Under the pieces are notes generated by a model. The model had not been told where the DNA came from, made no database searches, and was given only the letters and a program-made list of their open reading frames with translations. Both the position numbers and the translations under genes were made by a program. From Rhizobium croatiense (GTDB taxonomy: Bacteria > Pseudomonadota > Alphaproteobacteria > Rhizobiales > Rhizobiaceae), in assembly GCF_019793465.1 (NCBI RefSeq), contig NZ_JAILYJ010000005.1, positions 248,001 to 312,000 of the forward strand: a stretch of 64,000 nucleotides of DNA, written 5' to 3'. Numbering within the stretch: the stretch's first letter is position 1; each line of letters opens with the position of its first letter. This document shows, one piece after another, positions 26,653-35,867 of the stretch.

Positions 26653-27600
26653 TCAGAAAGGCGAATCCGGGAAGTAGAAGTTCTTGGCATTCTCCTTGGT
26701 GACGAGCGTCGCGTCGAGGATGTAATTGCCGTGGACCGGCACCTGATCGTAGAGCGCAGCCGCCGTCAGTTCCATCGCCGTGCCGACCATTGCCGGCGGA
26801 TAGAGAACGTCGACCGGGATCAGCTTGTCGCCGTCCATGACCTTCTTGATCATGTCCTTGGAGCCGGCGCCGGCAACGACATACTGGATGTCGGTGCGCT
26901 TGGCCTGCTCGATCGCCTGCAGAACGCCGACCGCCATGTCATCGTCCTGGCACCAGACGACGTCGATCTTCGGGTACTTGGTCAGATAGTCCTGCATGAC
27001 CTTGAAGGCGTCGTCGCGGTTCCAGTTGCCGTACTGGCGGTCAAGAACCTTGACCTTGGAGCCCGCGATACCCTTGTCGAAGCCGTCCTGGCGCTGCTGG
27101 TCGATCGGGATCGGCAGGCCGCGGATGACGACGACTTCAGCCTCCGGCGTCTTTTCGGCAATATATTTGCCGGCGACTTCGCCGAGCGCCGGATTGTTGC
27201 CGGCGACATAGAGGTCGCGCACGGAGTTGTCGTTGTTGGACGGTGCGCGGTCGACCAGCGCCACGAACTTGCCCTTGTCCTTGACTTCCTTGATGGCGTT
27301 GACGAGCGGATCCGGATCCGATGGCAGGATGACGAGGGCGTCGATGCCCTGCGTATCAAGGTCCTGCACGGCGTTGGCCTGTGTCGCGGCATCCGGCGAA
27401 GTCTTGACGATGACGTTCAAGCCCGGATGTTCGGCCATCAGCTTCTTGGCAACGCGCTCGGCGTGGAACACGACCCCGGAAGTCCACCCGTGGTCGGCGG
27501 CCGGAATGGATACGCCGATCGTGTAGTTCTTGTCCTGGGCGTAGGCTGCGCCGGCAAAAGCCACCCCCGCAACCGCCAGACCCAACATGAGCTTGCGCAT
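26653..27600 (-). CDS. sugar ABC transporter periplasmic binding protein (RbsB-like)
   Basis: This 315-residue protein has a Sec signal peptide (MRKLMLGLAVAGVAFAGAAYA) and a family 1-type sugar-binding fold (YTIGVSIPAADHGWTSGVV, then LVALVDRAP-like and DVVWCQDDDMA segments). It would deliver a mono- or disaccharide to the permease encoded upstream. It comes last in the operon after ATPase and permease, whereas the binding protein usually comes first. The ligand cannot be read; the neighbouring xylAB genes make a pentose possible but not established. Confidence 0.9.
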   Translation of the reverse strand: MRKLMLGLAVAGVAFAGAAYAQDKNYTIGVSIPAADHGWTSGVVFHAERVAKKLMAEHPGLNVIVKTSPDAATQANAVQDLDTQGIDALVILPSDPDPLVNAIKEVKDKGKFVALVDRAPSNNDNSVRDLYVAGNNPALGEVAGKYIAEKTPEAEVVVIRGLPIPIDQQRQDGFDKGIAGSKVKVLDRQYGNWNRDDAFKVMQDYLTKYPKIDVVWCQDDDMAVGVLQAIEQAKRTDIQYVVAGAGSKDMIKKVMDGDKLIPVDVLYPPAMVGTAMELTAAALYDQVPVHGNYILDATLVTKENAKNFYFPDSPF

Positions 27601-27687
27601 GCTATTTCCTCCCAAAAATATCAGGGACTTGTCCAATTCGAGCCGGGTGCCCTGTAAAGCCCGACCAATTCGAGAAGCCGGCTTGCC

Positions 27688-28692
27688 TTACGATTTGCGC
27701 ACCAGTGACCGCTGTACCAGCATGGCGATGATGATGATCGCACCCTGGATCGCGCCGATCAGATATTCGCTGATGAAATTCGAAAGCAGCATGATGTTGC
27801 CGACGAGTTCGAGAATAAAGGCGCCGCAGATCGTGCCCCAGACACGGCCGGCGCCACCCTTGAGGGCCGTGCCGCCGACGACGACGGCAGTAATGGCTTG
27901 CAACTCCCACAAGATGCCGGTTGTCGCCGAGGTGGAGCCGAGACGCGGCACGTAGAGCAGCACGGCGATCGCCACGCAGAGGCCTTGGATGACAAAGGCA
28001 ATGGTGCGCACGCGATTGACCGCAATACCTGAATAGCGCGCGACATCACTGTTCGAACCGACAGCGACGACATGGCGGCCGTAACGCGTGCGGTACAGGA
28101 TGAAGGCCGCAATCGCGGTCACGACGAGGATCACCACGATCGGAACCGGAAGACCGAGGATATTGCCGAAATAGGCCGGACGGTAGAGCGTCTGGATGTC
28201 GCTCGAGCGCAAGGTGATCGCGCCGCCCTGCGACAGCCAGGTGGTCAGGCCGCGATAAATGCCCATGGTGCCGAGCGTGGCGATGAAAGGTTCGATCCTG
28301 CCGACGGTGGTGATGAGGCCGTTGGCGAGGCCGCAAACAGCCCCCGCAATGACCGTGAACAGCACGGCAGCCGTCAGCATCAGCACCGGATCGGCAATGA
28401 CGCCCGAATTGATCAGCAGGATCATCAGACTGGCGACGAAGGCCACCATCGAGCCGACGGAAAGATCGAGGTCTCCGGCCGAGATGACGAATGTTGCGCC
28501 GACGGCGATAATGGCGATGAAGGCGCAGCGTGTCGCGACGTTGGCCAGATTGGTGATGCCGATGAAATTCGGATTGACCAATGCGCCAACAATGAGAAGC
28601 AAGGCCAGGGCGGCAAAGGGTGCAACCGCGCGCAGATCGACGTCACGCCAGGATCTGCGCCGGATCTCCCTGGTCTCTTCGTTAACACTCAT
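27688..28692 (-). CDS. sugar ABC transporter permease (RbsC-like)
   Basis: This 334-residue inner-membrane protein has 8-10 hydrophobic helices and typical RbsC/XylH motifs: SAGDLDLSVGSMVAFVA near the third helix and GGTALKGGAGRVWGTICGA near the C-terminus. I use ATG 28692 with GGGAGG upstream; an in-frame TTG at 28704 would overlap the ribosome site. Lies between the ATPase and binding-protein genes. Confidence 0.9.
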   Translation of the reverse strand: MSVNEETREIRRRSWRDVDLRAVAPFAALALLLIVGALVNPNFIGITNLANVATRCAFIAIIAVGATFVISAGDLDLSVGSMVAFVASLMILLINSGVIADPVLMLTAAVLFTVIAGAVCGLANGLITTVGRIEPFIATLGTMGIYRGLTTWLSQGGAITLRSSDIQTLYRPAYFGNILGLPVPIVVILVVTAIAAFILYRTRYGRHVVAVGSNSDVARYSGIAVNRVRTIAFVIQGLCVAIAVLLYVPRLGSTSATTGILWELQAITAVVVGGTALKGGAGRVWGTICGAFILELVGNIMLLSNFISEYLIGAIQGAIIIIAMLVQRSLVRKS

Positions 28693-28767
28693 ATCCAAAA
28701 CCAACCTCCCGCCCCAGACTCTGGGTACGTTATCTATTGTCCGCTTCGCCGAAGTTCCGCTCCGCCT

Positions 28768-30297
28768 TCACGCCGCCGCCTTCTTTTTCAGCCCGGCGGC
28801 GTAGCGCATGATCTCCTGCTCGGAAATCTCGTCTCCCTCGAGCACGCCGACGATATGTCCTTCGCGCATCACCGCCACCCGCGTGCAGAGGCCGATGACC
28901 TCCGGCATCTCCGAGGAAACGACGATGATCGACCGACCGTCCCGGGCAAGCGCCGAGATGAAATGATAGATCTGCTGCTTGGTGCCGACGTCGATGCCGC
29001 GCGTCGGCTCGTCGATGATGACGATGTCGGGATCGGTCTCCATGACCTTGGCAAGTAGCAGCTTCTGCTGGTTCCCGCCCGACATGCGACCGGCGATGAT
29101 ATTGCCGTCGCGAACCCTGATGTCGAACCGTCGCTTGGCCTTCGCCAGCGCCGCCGCTTCGCTGCTCGGGCTGAGATAGCCATGGCGAGAATGCCGCCCG
29201 AGCGATTGCAGCGTCAGGTTGGCCATCATGCCGGAGCGCAGCAGCAGGCCCTTCGACTTGCGGTCCTTGGTCATGTAGGCAAGCCCGCAGCGATTGGCGG
29301 CATGCACGTCGCCGGAGGGAACGGTTTGCCCCTTGATGACTACTTCACCCTCAAGGCGGGTTCGCAGGCCGGCGATCGCCTCCATCAATTCGGTGCGGCC
29401 GGAGCCGATCATCCCGGAGAAGCCGATAATTTCGCCCTTGCGCACTTCGAAGCTCGCATCCCGGACATAACCGGTCGACACCGAGGAAACCCTGAGGACG
29501 ACCTCCTCGTCGACATCGGGCTCGACCTTGGCGGGATAGAGGCTGGAGAGCTCGCGGCCGACCATCAGCTGCGCGATCGATTCCCCGTCGAGGATTGATG
29601 TCGGCGACGTCTTGATCCACTGGCCGTCGCGCAGCACCGTCACCCGATCCGTCAATTCCATCACTTCATCGAGCTTATGGGAGACGAAGACGAAGCTGGT
29701 GCCCTGGTCACGCAGCTTGCGAACCTGCTTGAAGAGCATGCTTGTCTCTTCCCGCGACAAGACGGCCGTCGGCTCGTCCATGAACACGACGCGCGCATCG
29801 CGGCTGATCGCCTTGGCGATCTCGACCATCTGCTTGTCGGCGATGGAAAGCGTGCTGATCAGCGCATTCTCATCGACATGCGAACCGAGCACGTCGAGAA
29901 CCTTGCGCGTCTCGGCGCGCATATATTTGCGGTCGAGCACACCGAAACGCGTGACTTCACGCCCGAGGAACAGGCTTTCCGTCACGGTCAGATGGTCGGC
30001 GAGATTGAATTCCTGATGGATGATGACGATCCCGAGCGCTTCCGCCGCACCATTGGGCGGCAGGATAACGGGCTGGCCGTCGAGCAGAATCTCGCCGGAG
30101 CTCGGCTGCTCGAAGCCGGACAATACCTTGACGAGGGTGGACTTGCCGGCGCCGTTTTCACCCATCAGCGCATGGATTTCGCCGGCACGGAGATCGAAAT
30201 TGACGCTGAAGAGCACCTGCACGCCGCTGAAGGATTTGCATATGCGCCTGGCGGACAGCACCACGGGTGCGGTGTCGGCGATCTCCACGGTCATCAT
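28768..30297 (-). CDS. sugar ABC transporter ATPase, two-domain (RbsA-like)
   Basis: The 509-residue protein has two tandem nucleotide-binding domains. The first has Walker A GENGAGKSTL and Walker B VVFMDEPTA. The second has a degenerate P-loop (GMIGSGRTEL), the signature MSGGNQQKLLLAK and Walker B IVIIDEPTRG. This is the RbsA/XylG/MglA layout. ATG 30297 or 30294 directly follows GGGGGAGG. First gene of the importer operon, controlled by the paired operators upstream. Confidence 0.92.
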   Translation of the reverse strand: MMTVEIADTAPVVLSARRICKSFSGVQVLFSVNFDLRAGEIHALMGENGAGKSTLVKVLSGFEQPSSGEILLDGQPVILPPNGAAEALGIVIIHQEFNLADHLTVTESLFLGREVTRFGVLDRKYMRAETRKVLDVLGSHVDENALISTLSIADKQMVEIAKAISRDARVVFMDEPTAVLSREETSMLFKQVRKLRDQGTSFVFVSHKLDEVMELTDRVTVLRDGQWIKTSPTSILDGESIAQLMVGRELSSLYPAKVEPDVDEEVVLRVSSVSTGYVRDASFEVRKGEIIGFSGMIGSGRTELMEAIAGLRTRLEGEVVIKGQTVPSGDVHAANRCGLAYMTKDRKSKGLLLRSGMMANLTLQSLGRHSRHGYLSPSSEAAALAKAKRRFDIRVRDGNIIAGRMSGGNQQKLLLAKVMETDPDIVIIDEPTRGIDVGTKQQIYHFISALARDGRSIIVVSSEMPEVIGLCTRVAVMREGHIVGVLEGDEISEQEIMRYAAGLKKKAAA

Positions 30298-30438
30298 GCC
30301 TCCCCCAAGAGCGCCTTGCATCCGGCAGAACGCACCGGCGCCGCTCCATCACCTTGAACTAGCGCACATTTCCATTCTGAAAACCGCTCTCGATCCTCAG
30401 AGCTATGCGCTTGCGGCTCCCGTCCGCTTTGAGCCTTA

Positions 30439-30452
30439 TGTAAACCTTTACA
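30439..30452. promoter_or_regulatory. LacI-type operator 1 of the divergent ABC/lacI region
   Basis: TGTAAA-CC-TTTACA is an inverted repeat. Its centre lies 21 bp from that of operator 2, two helical turns, so both face the same side of the DNA. Likely bound by the LacI regulator encoded at 30567. Confidence 0.7.
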
Positions 30453-30459
30453 TCATGCA

Positions 30460-30473
30460 TGTAAAGGTTTACA
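30460..30473. promoter_or_regulatory. LacI-type operator 2 of the divergent ABC/lacI region
   Basis: TGTAAA-GG-TTTACA mirrors operator 1, so the two together form one larger dyad across 30439-30473. This supports cooperative binding and control of both the leftward ABC operon and the rightward regulator gene. Confidence 0.7.
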
Positions 30474-30566
30474 TCGTGGATTTACACAGATCCGCTGAAG
30501 CTTGCCTTTGACCTCTCGGCGAGTCTGTGTAGTGTCGCGGCGAAGTCAGCCCCAAGGCAGAGCGCA

Positions 30567-31598
30567 GTGTCGAATTCCACGCCCGCAACAATCGAAGACG
30601 TCGCCCGGATCGCCGAGGTCTCCATCGCGACGGTTTCGCGGGCGATCCATACGCCGGAAAAGGTCGCCAACTCGACGCGGCTTAAAGTCAATCAGGCGAT
30701 CGCCGTCACCGGCTACACCACCAACGCCATGGCACGCAGCCTGAGGCTCGGTCGCTCCAACATGATCCTGGTGGTGGCGCCCGACATCGGCGATCCCAAT
30801 TTCTCCAACATTCTCGTCGGACTGGAGAACGAGGCGCGCGCCCACGGCTACGGCATCCTGATCGGCCACACCCAGAATGACGCCCAGCGCGGCCTGGAAT
30901 ATCTGAAATTCTTCAACTCCAACCAGGCGGCCGGGCTGATCCTCTTCACCGGCATCCTGCCCTTCGGCCATCAGACGATGACCGCCCGGCTGCCGCCGAG
31001 CGTCGGCGTTTTCGAACCGGTTTTCAACGGCGGCATTCCCTATGTCGGCGTCGACGATACCGAGGGGGCGCGAAAGGCGGTGGATCTGCTGCTGGCCGAA
31101 GGCCATCGCAAGATCGCCTTCATCGGCGATTCGCGCACCCGGCTTGCCTATGTCAGGCGCCGCATGGGTTACGATGCCGGCCTCGACGCCGCCGGCGTCC
31201 CGCCGGATCTCAGGATCGTGCTCGAAGGCGACGGCACGATCGAAAGCGGCCGGCATGCGGTCGAGCAGCTTTTCATGCGCGACACGCTCCCGACCGCCTT
31301 CATGTGCGTGAACGACCAGACGGCGATTGGCGTCATGGTCGGGCTCGAGGCACGCGGCTACGACATTCCGCGCGATTTCTCGGTGACCGGTTTCGACGAC
31401 GTGCCGCAGGCCGTCTTCATCTCCCCGTCGCTGACGACGATCCGCCAGCCGCGAACGGCGATCGGCAAACATGCGATGGCGCTGCTGTTGGAGCTCCTGT
31501 CCGATGGTCGGCCGGCCGAAACGGAAATCCTGCTGCGGCCGGATCTGGTGGTTCGAAACTCCGTTTCCGCACCGTCGCGCCAATGGTTGAAGCGCTGA
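30567..31598 (+). CDS. LacI-family regulator of the sugar ABC operon
   Basis: The 343-residue protein has helix-turn-helix TIEDVARIAEVSIATVSRAI, the hinge region NAMARSLRLGRSNM, and a PBP1-type effector domain. The GTG start at 30567 follows AAGGCAGAGCGCA. It is divergent from the importer genes with two symmetrical operators in the gap, so autoregulation and control of the importer are expected. The inducer is unknown. Ends at a hairpin facing xylA. Confidence 0.9.
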   Translation: MSNSTPATIEDVARIAEVSIATVSRAIHTPEKVANSTRLKVNQAIAVTGYTTNAMARSLRLGRSNMILVVAPDIGDPNFSNILVGLENEARAHGYGILIGHTQNDAQRGLEYLKFFNSNQAAGLILFTGILPFGHQTMTARLPPSVGVFEPVFNGGIPYVGVDDTEGARKAVDLLLAEGHRKIAFIGDSRTRLAYVRRRMGYDAGLDAAGVPPDLRIVLEGDGTIESGRHAVEQLFMRDTLPTAFMCVNDQTAIGVMVGLEARGYDIPRDFSVTGFDDVPQAVFISPSLTTIRQPRTAIGKHAMALLLELLSDGRPAETEILLRPDLVVRNSVSAPSRQWLKR

Positions 31599-31627
31599 AG
31601 ACGCTATAATAGCCGGCTACAAAGAGC

Positions 31628-31656
31628 TGCGCCGGCGACCGCTGGCCGCCGGCGCA
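31628..31656. terminator. bidirectional terminator between lacI and xylA
   Basis: A 10-bp perfect stem (TGCGCCGGCG / CGCCGGCGCA) with a 9-base loop fills the 63-base gap between two convergent genes. The minus side is followed by GCTCTTTGTAG. T-runs are short, so efficiency is uncertain. Confidence 0.55.
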
Positions 31657-31661
31657 TCTTA

Positions 31662-32972
31662 TCAGACGTAACGGTTGACGACGTTCTCGAGCAGTTCCTG
31701 CTTGCCGGATCTCGGCTGCGGGTTGACGTCCTTGGTCTCGACCCAGTTGGTGATCTCATCCAGCGAGTATTCGCCGCGGAAGAGCTTCTGCGCCTCGGCG
31801 GTTTCCCAGCCGGCATAACGATCGGCGAGCGGCTGCGACAGGGCCTTGTCCTCGATCATCTTGGCGGCGGCCTTCAGGCCGCGGGCGCAGCAATCCATGC
31901 CGCCGATATGGCCGATCAAAAGATCTGCCGGATCGAGCGACTGGCGGCGCAGCTTGGCATCGAAGTTGGTGCCGCCGGTGGTGAAGCCGCCGCCTGCCAG
32001 GACGTGGTAATAGGCAAGCGCCATTTCGGGAACATTGTTCGGGAACTGGTCGGTGTCCCAACCGGACTGGTAGTCGTTGCGGTTCATGTCGATCGAGCCG
32101 AAGATGCCGAGCGCATTGGCAAGCGCCAGCTCATGCTCGAAGGAGTGGCCAGCAAGGATCGCGTGGCCTTGCTCGATATTGAGCTTCACTTCGTTTTCCA
32201 GCCCGTGCTTCTTGAGGAAGCCGTAGACGGTCGCGACGTCGTAGTCATACTGGTGCTTGGTCGGCTCCTGCGGCTTCGGCTCGATCAGGATCGTGCCCTT
32301 GAAGCCGATCTTGTGCTTGTACTCGACGACGAGGTTGAGGAAGCGGCCGAGCTGGTCGAGCTCGCGCTTGAGGTCGGTGTTGAGCAGCGTCTCGTAACCT
32401 TCACGGCCGCCCCAGAGCACGTAGTTCTCGCCGCCGAGCTTCTGCGTGGCGTCGATGCAGGTCTTCACGGTCGCGGCCGCAAAGGCAAAGACATCGGGAT
32501 CGGGGTTGGTGGCCGCACCCGACATATAGCGGCGGTTGGAGAAGAGGTTCGCCGTGCCCCAGAGCAGCTTGGCGCCGGTCGCGGCCTGCTTCTCCGCGAA
32601 GTAATCGACGATCTCGTTCAAGTTCTTGGTGTTTTCAGCAAAATTCTTGCCTTCAGGACGCACGTCGGCGTCATGGAAGCAGTAATAGGGCGCGCCGAGC
32701 AGCGAGAAGAATTCGAAAGCGACGTCGGCCTTGAGCTTGGCAGCCTTCATCGAATCTTCGAACCACGGACGCAGGAAGGTCTGACCGCCGAAGGGGTCGC
32801 CACCCGGCCAGGTGAAGGTGTGCCAATAGGCCACCGCAAAACGCAGATGGTCTTCCATGCGCTTGCCAAGGACGATCTCGTCCGGCTGGTAATGGCGGAA
32901 GGCCAGCGGATTGGTACTGTCGGGGCCTTCATATTTGATCTTCTGGATATCGCCGAAAAATCCGGTGCTCAT
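31662..32972 (-). CDS. xylA: xylose isomerase
   Basis: This 436-residue enzyme converts D-xylose to D-xylulose. The active-site His is in [11 protein letters not shown] (H51), with [25 protein letters not shown] and [17 protein letters not shown] carrying the two-metal ligands. Length and start (AAGGAGACCTGAC before ATG) are standard. It follows xylB on the same strand, with a RIME-like element in the 189-base gap, and is expected to be induced by xylose through the LacI-type regulator upstream of xylB. Confidence 0.96.
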   Translation of the reverse strand: MSTGFFGDIQKIKYEGPDSTNPLAFRHYQPDEIVLGKRMEDHLRFAVAYWHTFTWPGGDPFGGQTFLRPWFEDSMKAAKLKADVAFEFFSLLGAPYYCFHDADVRPEGKNFAENTKNLNEIVDYFAEKQAATGAKLLWGTANLFSNRRYMSGAATNPDPDVFAFAAATVKTCIDATQKLGGENYVLWGGREGYETLLNTDLKRELDQLGRFLNLVVEYKHKIGFKGTILIEPKPQEPTKHQYDYDVATVYGFLKKHGLENEVKLNIEQGHAILAGHSFEHELALANALGIFGSIDMNRNDYQSGWDTDQFPNNVPEMALAYYHVLAGGGFTTGGTNFDAKLRRQSLDPADLLIGHIGGMDCCARGLKAAAKMIEDKALSQPLADRYAGWETAEAQKLFRGEYSLDEITNWVETKDVNPQPRSGKQELLENVVNRYV

Positions 32973-33030
32973 GTCAGGTCTCCTTGGGTTCGTATCTTTT
33001 CGAAGTTCTGTATTGTTGGTCTACGCCAGA

Positions 33031-33147
33031 GGCCCCCTCGTCGCCTGCCGGCACCTTCTCCCCGAGGGGAGAAGAGACTCGCTGCGGCGCCTCTTTTCCC
33101 TTCTCCCCTCGGGGAGAAGGTGGCCCGAAGGGTCGGATGAGGGGGCC
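33031..33147. repeat. RIME-like element between xylB and xylA
   Basis: Mirror-image arms starting GGCCCCCTCG and ending GAGGGGGCC enclose CTTCTCCCC/GGGGAGAAG stems. The arms pair almost completely. Transcribed as part of the xyl mRNA it would form a large hairpin that could stabilise xylB or reduce xylA. Confidence 0.75.
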
Positions 33148-33161
33148 GCTAGCCCAAACTT

Positions 33162-34616
33162 TCAATGCGCCAGCGATTTGATCGCCGGATAAAGCGCGCG
33201 GTAGCGCTGGTAAGCCTCCTCGTAAGCGCCGCTCAGCGCCGACACCGGTTCGATCGTGCCTGATGTCACCGGCGGCGTGCAGACGGCAATCGGATCGGCA
33301 CCCGTCGCGGCAATCAGGCCGAGTCGGGCAGCGCCGAAGGCCGCGCCGAAATCGCCGTCGGCGGGCAGGTCGACCGGAACGCCGAGGGCGGTGGCGATTG
33401 ACGCCAGCCAGTAGCGCGAGCGCGAACCGCCGCCGATCGCCGTGACGCGGGATATGCCGGTGCCGGCCGACCGCAGCGCTTCGAGATTGTCGCGGATGGC
33501 GAAGGCGACACCTTCGAGCACGGCCTGGGTCAGCACCGCGCGGCTGCTTTCATGTTCCAACCCGATGAAGGCGCCGCGGATGACGGCATCATTGTGCGGC
33601 GTACGCTCCCCGGAAAGATAGGGCAGGAAGGTGACGCCCGTCGGCGTCTTCAGCGTCTCGCCGAGTTCGCCGGTGAGATCGGCGGCCGACTTGCCGGTCA
33701 CGCCGGAATGCCAGTTGAGCGCATCGGTCGCCGACAGGATGACGCCCATCTGATGCCAGGTATTCGGCAGCGCGTGGCAGAAAGCATGCACGGCGCTTTC
33801 CGGCTTCGGCAGATAGGAGCCGTTGGCGGCAAAAAGCACGCCGGAGGTGCCGAGCGAGACGAAGGCGGCGCCATCGCTGACCGTCCCCATGCCGCAGGCC
33901 GATGCGGCATTGTCGCCCGCGCCGCCGGCAACGACGACATTGCCCGATATGCCCCACTGTGCCGCGAGTTCGGACCGCAGCATACCGGCCTGCTGGGTGC
34001 CTTCGACCAGCGTCGGCATCTGCTCCTCGGAAACGTGAGTGGCGGCGAGCAGATCGGACGACCAGGCCCGCTTGCCGGTGTCGAGCCAGGAGGTGCCGGC
34101 CGAATCCGACATTTCGGAAATATATTCGCCGGTCAGCCACAGACGCAGATAGTCCTTCGGCAGCAGCACCTTGGCGATCTTCGCGAAAACGTCCGGCTCA
34201 TGCTGCCTGACCCAGGCGAGCTTCGGCGCCGTGAAGCCGGGGAAGACGATATTGCCGGTCAGCGCGCGGAAGCGCGGATCGGCGTCGAGCGCCGCAGCCT
34301 CGACATGACTGCGCGTGTCGTTCCAGAGTATGCAGGGGCGCAGCACCTTGTCGGCGGCGTCGATCAGCGTCGCGCCGTGCATCTGGCCGGAAAGGCCGAT
34401 ACCCCTGACAGCGGCAAGCTCTTTCGGGTGTTTCGCCATAAGACCGGCGACGGCCTCTTCGGTGGCGCGCACCCAATGGGCCGGCTCCTGCTCCGACCAG
34501 CCGGAATGCGGACGCGAAACGTCGAGCGAACCATTGGCCGAGCCGACGATCGTCTGATCCCCGTCGATCAGCATCGCCTTGACGCCGGAGGTTCCGAGAT
34601 CGAGACCGAGATACAT
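33162..34616 (-). CDS. xylB: xylulokinase
   Basis: This 484-residue FGGY-family kinase phosphorylates D-xylulose. Phosphate-binding motif YLGLDLGTSGVKAML opens the protein. SGWSEQEP and GLSGQMHGATL are typical of xylulokinase. GGGSRSRYWLASIA is the C-terminal FGGY signature. AAAGGAGCATACCC precedes ATG 34616. It lies 18 bases downstream of the LacI regulator, in the same operon, with xylA following. Confidence 0.95.
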   Translation of the reverse strand: MYLGLDLGTSGVKAMLIDGDQTIVGSANGSLDVSRPHSGWSEQEPAHWVRATEEAVAGLMAKHPKELAAVRGIGLSGQMHGATLIDAADKVLRPCILWNDTRSHVEAAALDADPRFRALTGNIVFPGFTAPKLAWVRQHEPDVFAKIAKVLLPKDYLRLWLTGEYISEMSDSAGTSWLDTGKRAWSSDLLAATHVSEEQMPTLVEGTQQAGMLRSELAAQWGISGNVVVAGGAGDNAASACGMGTVSDGAAFVSLGTSGVLFAANGSYLPKPESAVHAFCHALPNTWHQMGVILSATDALNWHSGVTGKSAADLTGELGETLKTPTGVTFLPYLSGERTPHNDAVIRGAFIGLEHESSRAVLTQAVLEGVAFAIRDNLEALRSAGTGISRVTAIGGGSRSRYWLASIATALGVPVDLPADGDFGAAFGAARLGLIAATGADPIAVCTPPVTSGTIEPVSALSGAYEEAYQRYRALYPAIKSLAH

Positions 34617-34634
34617 GGGTATGCTCCTTTGCCG

Positions 34635-35660
34635 TTACGGCAGATTGTCTTTCAGGAATATGTCGAGACGGATGCGCTCCTGCGCGTCGATGACTGGGAG
34701 CCCGTCCGCCTTGGCTTTCAGCACGCGGATCGCGCTGCGCACTTCATGGCCGGCGTCCTGATTGAGGATTGCATCAATCGTATTGTCGATAAGCGCCGCC
34801 CGCGTATGGGTGGTCAGTTCATGGGCGATGACGGTCAGCGTCCTGTCGACGGCCTTCTCCTTCAGCGCCCGAATGAGGCCGCGATTGCCGGCGCCGAGGC
34901 TGTAGACGCCGACAATGCCGGCATTCCTGGCAAGCGCGTCGGCGACGAGCATATGGGCGATCTCCGGATCGTCACGGCCTTCGAGCACCGGCAGGATCGC
35001 CAGCTCGGGAAACTCCTCGGCCATGACTGCAGTGAAGCCCTCCAGCCGCTCGCGATGGTCGCGCACCAGCATGGACCCGGCGAGCACGGCGATCTCGCCC
35101 TTTCGCGGCCCGAGAAAGCGTCCGAGCAGACGCGCCGCCGTGCGGCCGGCCGCGATATTGTCGACGCCGGCATAGTGGTGGCGCAGCGAGCCCGTCAGGT
35201 CGGACACCAGGGTGACGATGGGAAAGCCCGCATGCACCAGCCTGTCGACGGTGGCGCGCACTTCAGGTGCATCGGTCGCGACCATGGCAACGCCGCAAGG
35301 CTTTTCCCGAGAGAGCTCTTCGAGCACAGCGACGAGAGCGGCCGGATCGAAGGCCGACACCTCGACGGTGCGAATATCTGTGCGCTCGGCAGCCGAACGG
35401 AGGATCGCTTGCCGGATTTCCCCATTGAGCCCGTGCATGAAGGAATTGTCGCTGGCCGGCAGGATGAACACCAGCGGATAGGTGCGGCCCTTGGCGAGAT
35501 TGGCCGCAGCCACGTCCCTGATATAACCGAGCTCGCGGATCGCAGTCTCGACCTTTTCGCGCGTGACATGGCGCACACCCGGACGCCGGTTGAGAACGCG
35601 GTCGACAGTCGCAAGACTGACCCCGGCAGCGGCAGCGATATCGTGAACTGTTGGCCTCAT
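34635..35660 (-). CDS. LacI-family regulator of xylose genes
   Basis: The 341-residue protein has helix-turn-helix TVHDIAAAAGVSLATVDRVL, hinge NLAKGRTYP, and a periplasmic-binding-type domain of the CytR/RbsR branch. ATG 35660 (or 35663) follows AGGAGGA. First gene of the lacI-xylB-xylA unit, and the near-perfect palindrome at 35691-35712 lies in its promoter. It most likely represses the unit until xylose or xylulose is present; the inducer is inferred from context. Confidence 0.9.
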   Translation of the reverse strand: MRPTVHDIAAAAGVSLATVDRVLNRRPGVRHVTREKVETAIRELGYIRDVAAANLAKGRTYPLVFILPASDNSFMHGLNGEIRQAILRSAAERTDIRTVEVSAFDPAALVAVLEELSREKPCGVAMVATDAPEVRATVDRLVHAGFPIVTLVSDLTGSLRHHYAGVDNIAAGRTAARLLGRFLGPRKGEIAVLAGSMLVRDHRERLEGFTAVMAEEFPELAILPVLEGRDDPEIAHMLVADALARNAGIVGVYSLGAGNRGLIRALKEKAVDRTLTVIAHELTTHTRAALIDNTIDAILNQDAGHEVRSAIRVLKAKADGLPVIDAQERIRLDIFLKDNLP

Positions 35661-35690
35661 CATTCCTCCTGATGAGACCATTAACGCCAA

Positions 35691-35712
35691 TTTTGATGTA
35701 CGTAAATCAAAA
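35691..35712. promoter_or_regulatory. 22-bp operator palindrome of the xyl operon
   Basis: Arms TTTTGAT and ATCAAAA flank a core TACGTA, so that 20 of 22 positions are symmetric. It sits 31 bases before the LacI-type start codon, a normal operator position. It is unrelated in sequence to the operators of the ABC/lacI pair at 30.4 kb. Confidence 0.7.
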
Positions 35713-35820
35713 AATCGAACGGGCGACTCGCCCATCGCGTTTCCCGCATCGCCGCCGGCCTGGAGCCGGTCAGCAGGACGATTATTGGCTGATCGCATAG
35801 GGGCTGGAAAACTGCAAACA

Positions 35821-35846
35821 AAAAGGTCCTCCGGAGAGGACCTTTT
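35821..35846 (-). terminator. Rho-independent terminator of the emrAB operon
   Basis: A perfect 11-bp stem (AAAAGGTCCTC / GAGGACCTTTT) closes a 4-base loop and on the minus strand ends in a T-run (CCTTTTTGTTTG). It begins 22 bases after the emrB stop. Confidence 0.85.
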
Positions 35847-35867
35847 CATGGGGCGGCAGGCCGGAGG

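Noticed and set aside
33552..35672. 706-codon open frame on the + strand
   Set aside because: Mirror of xylB and the LacI regulator, whose catalytic motifs are intact on the minus strand.
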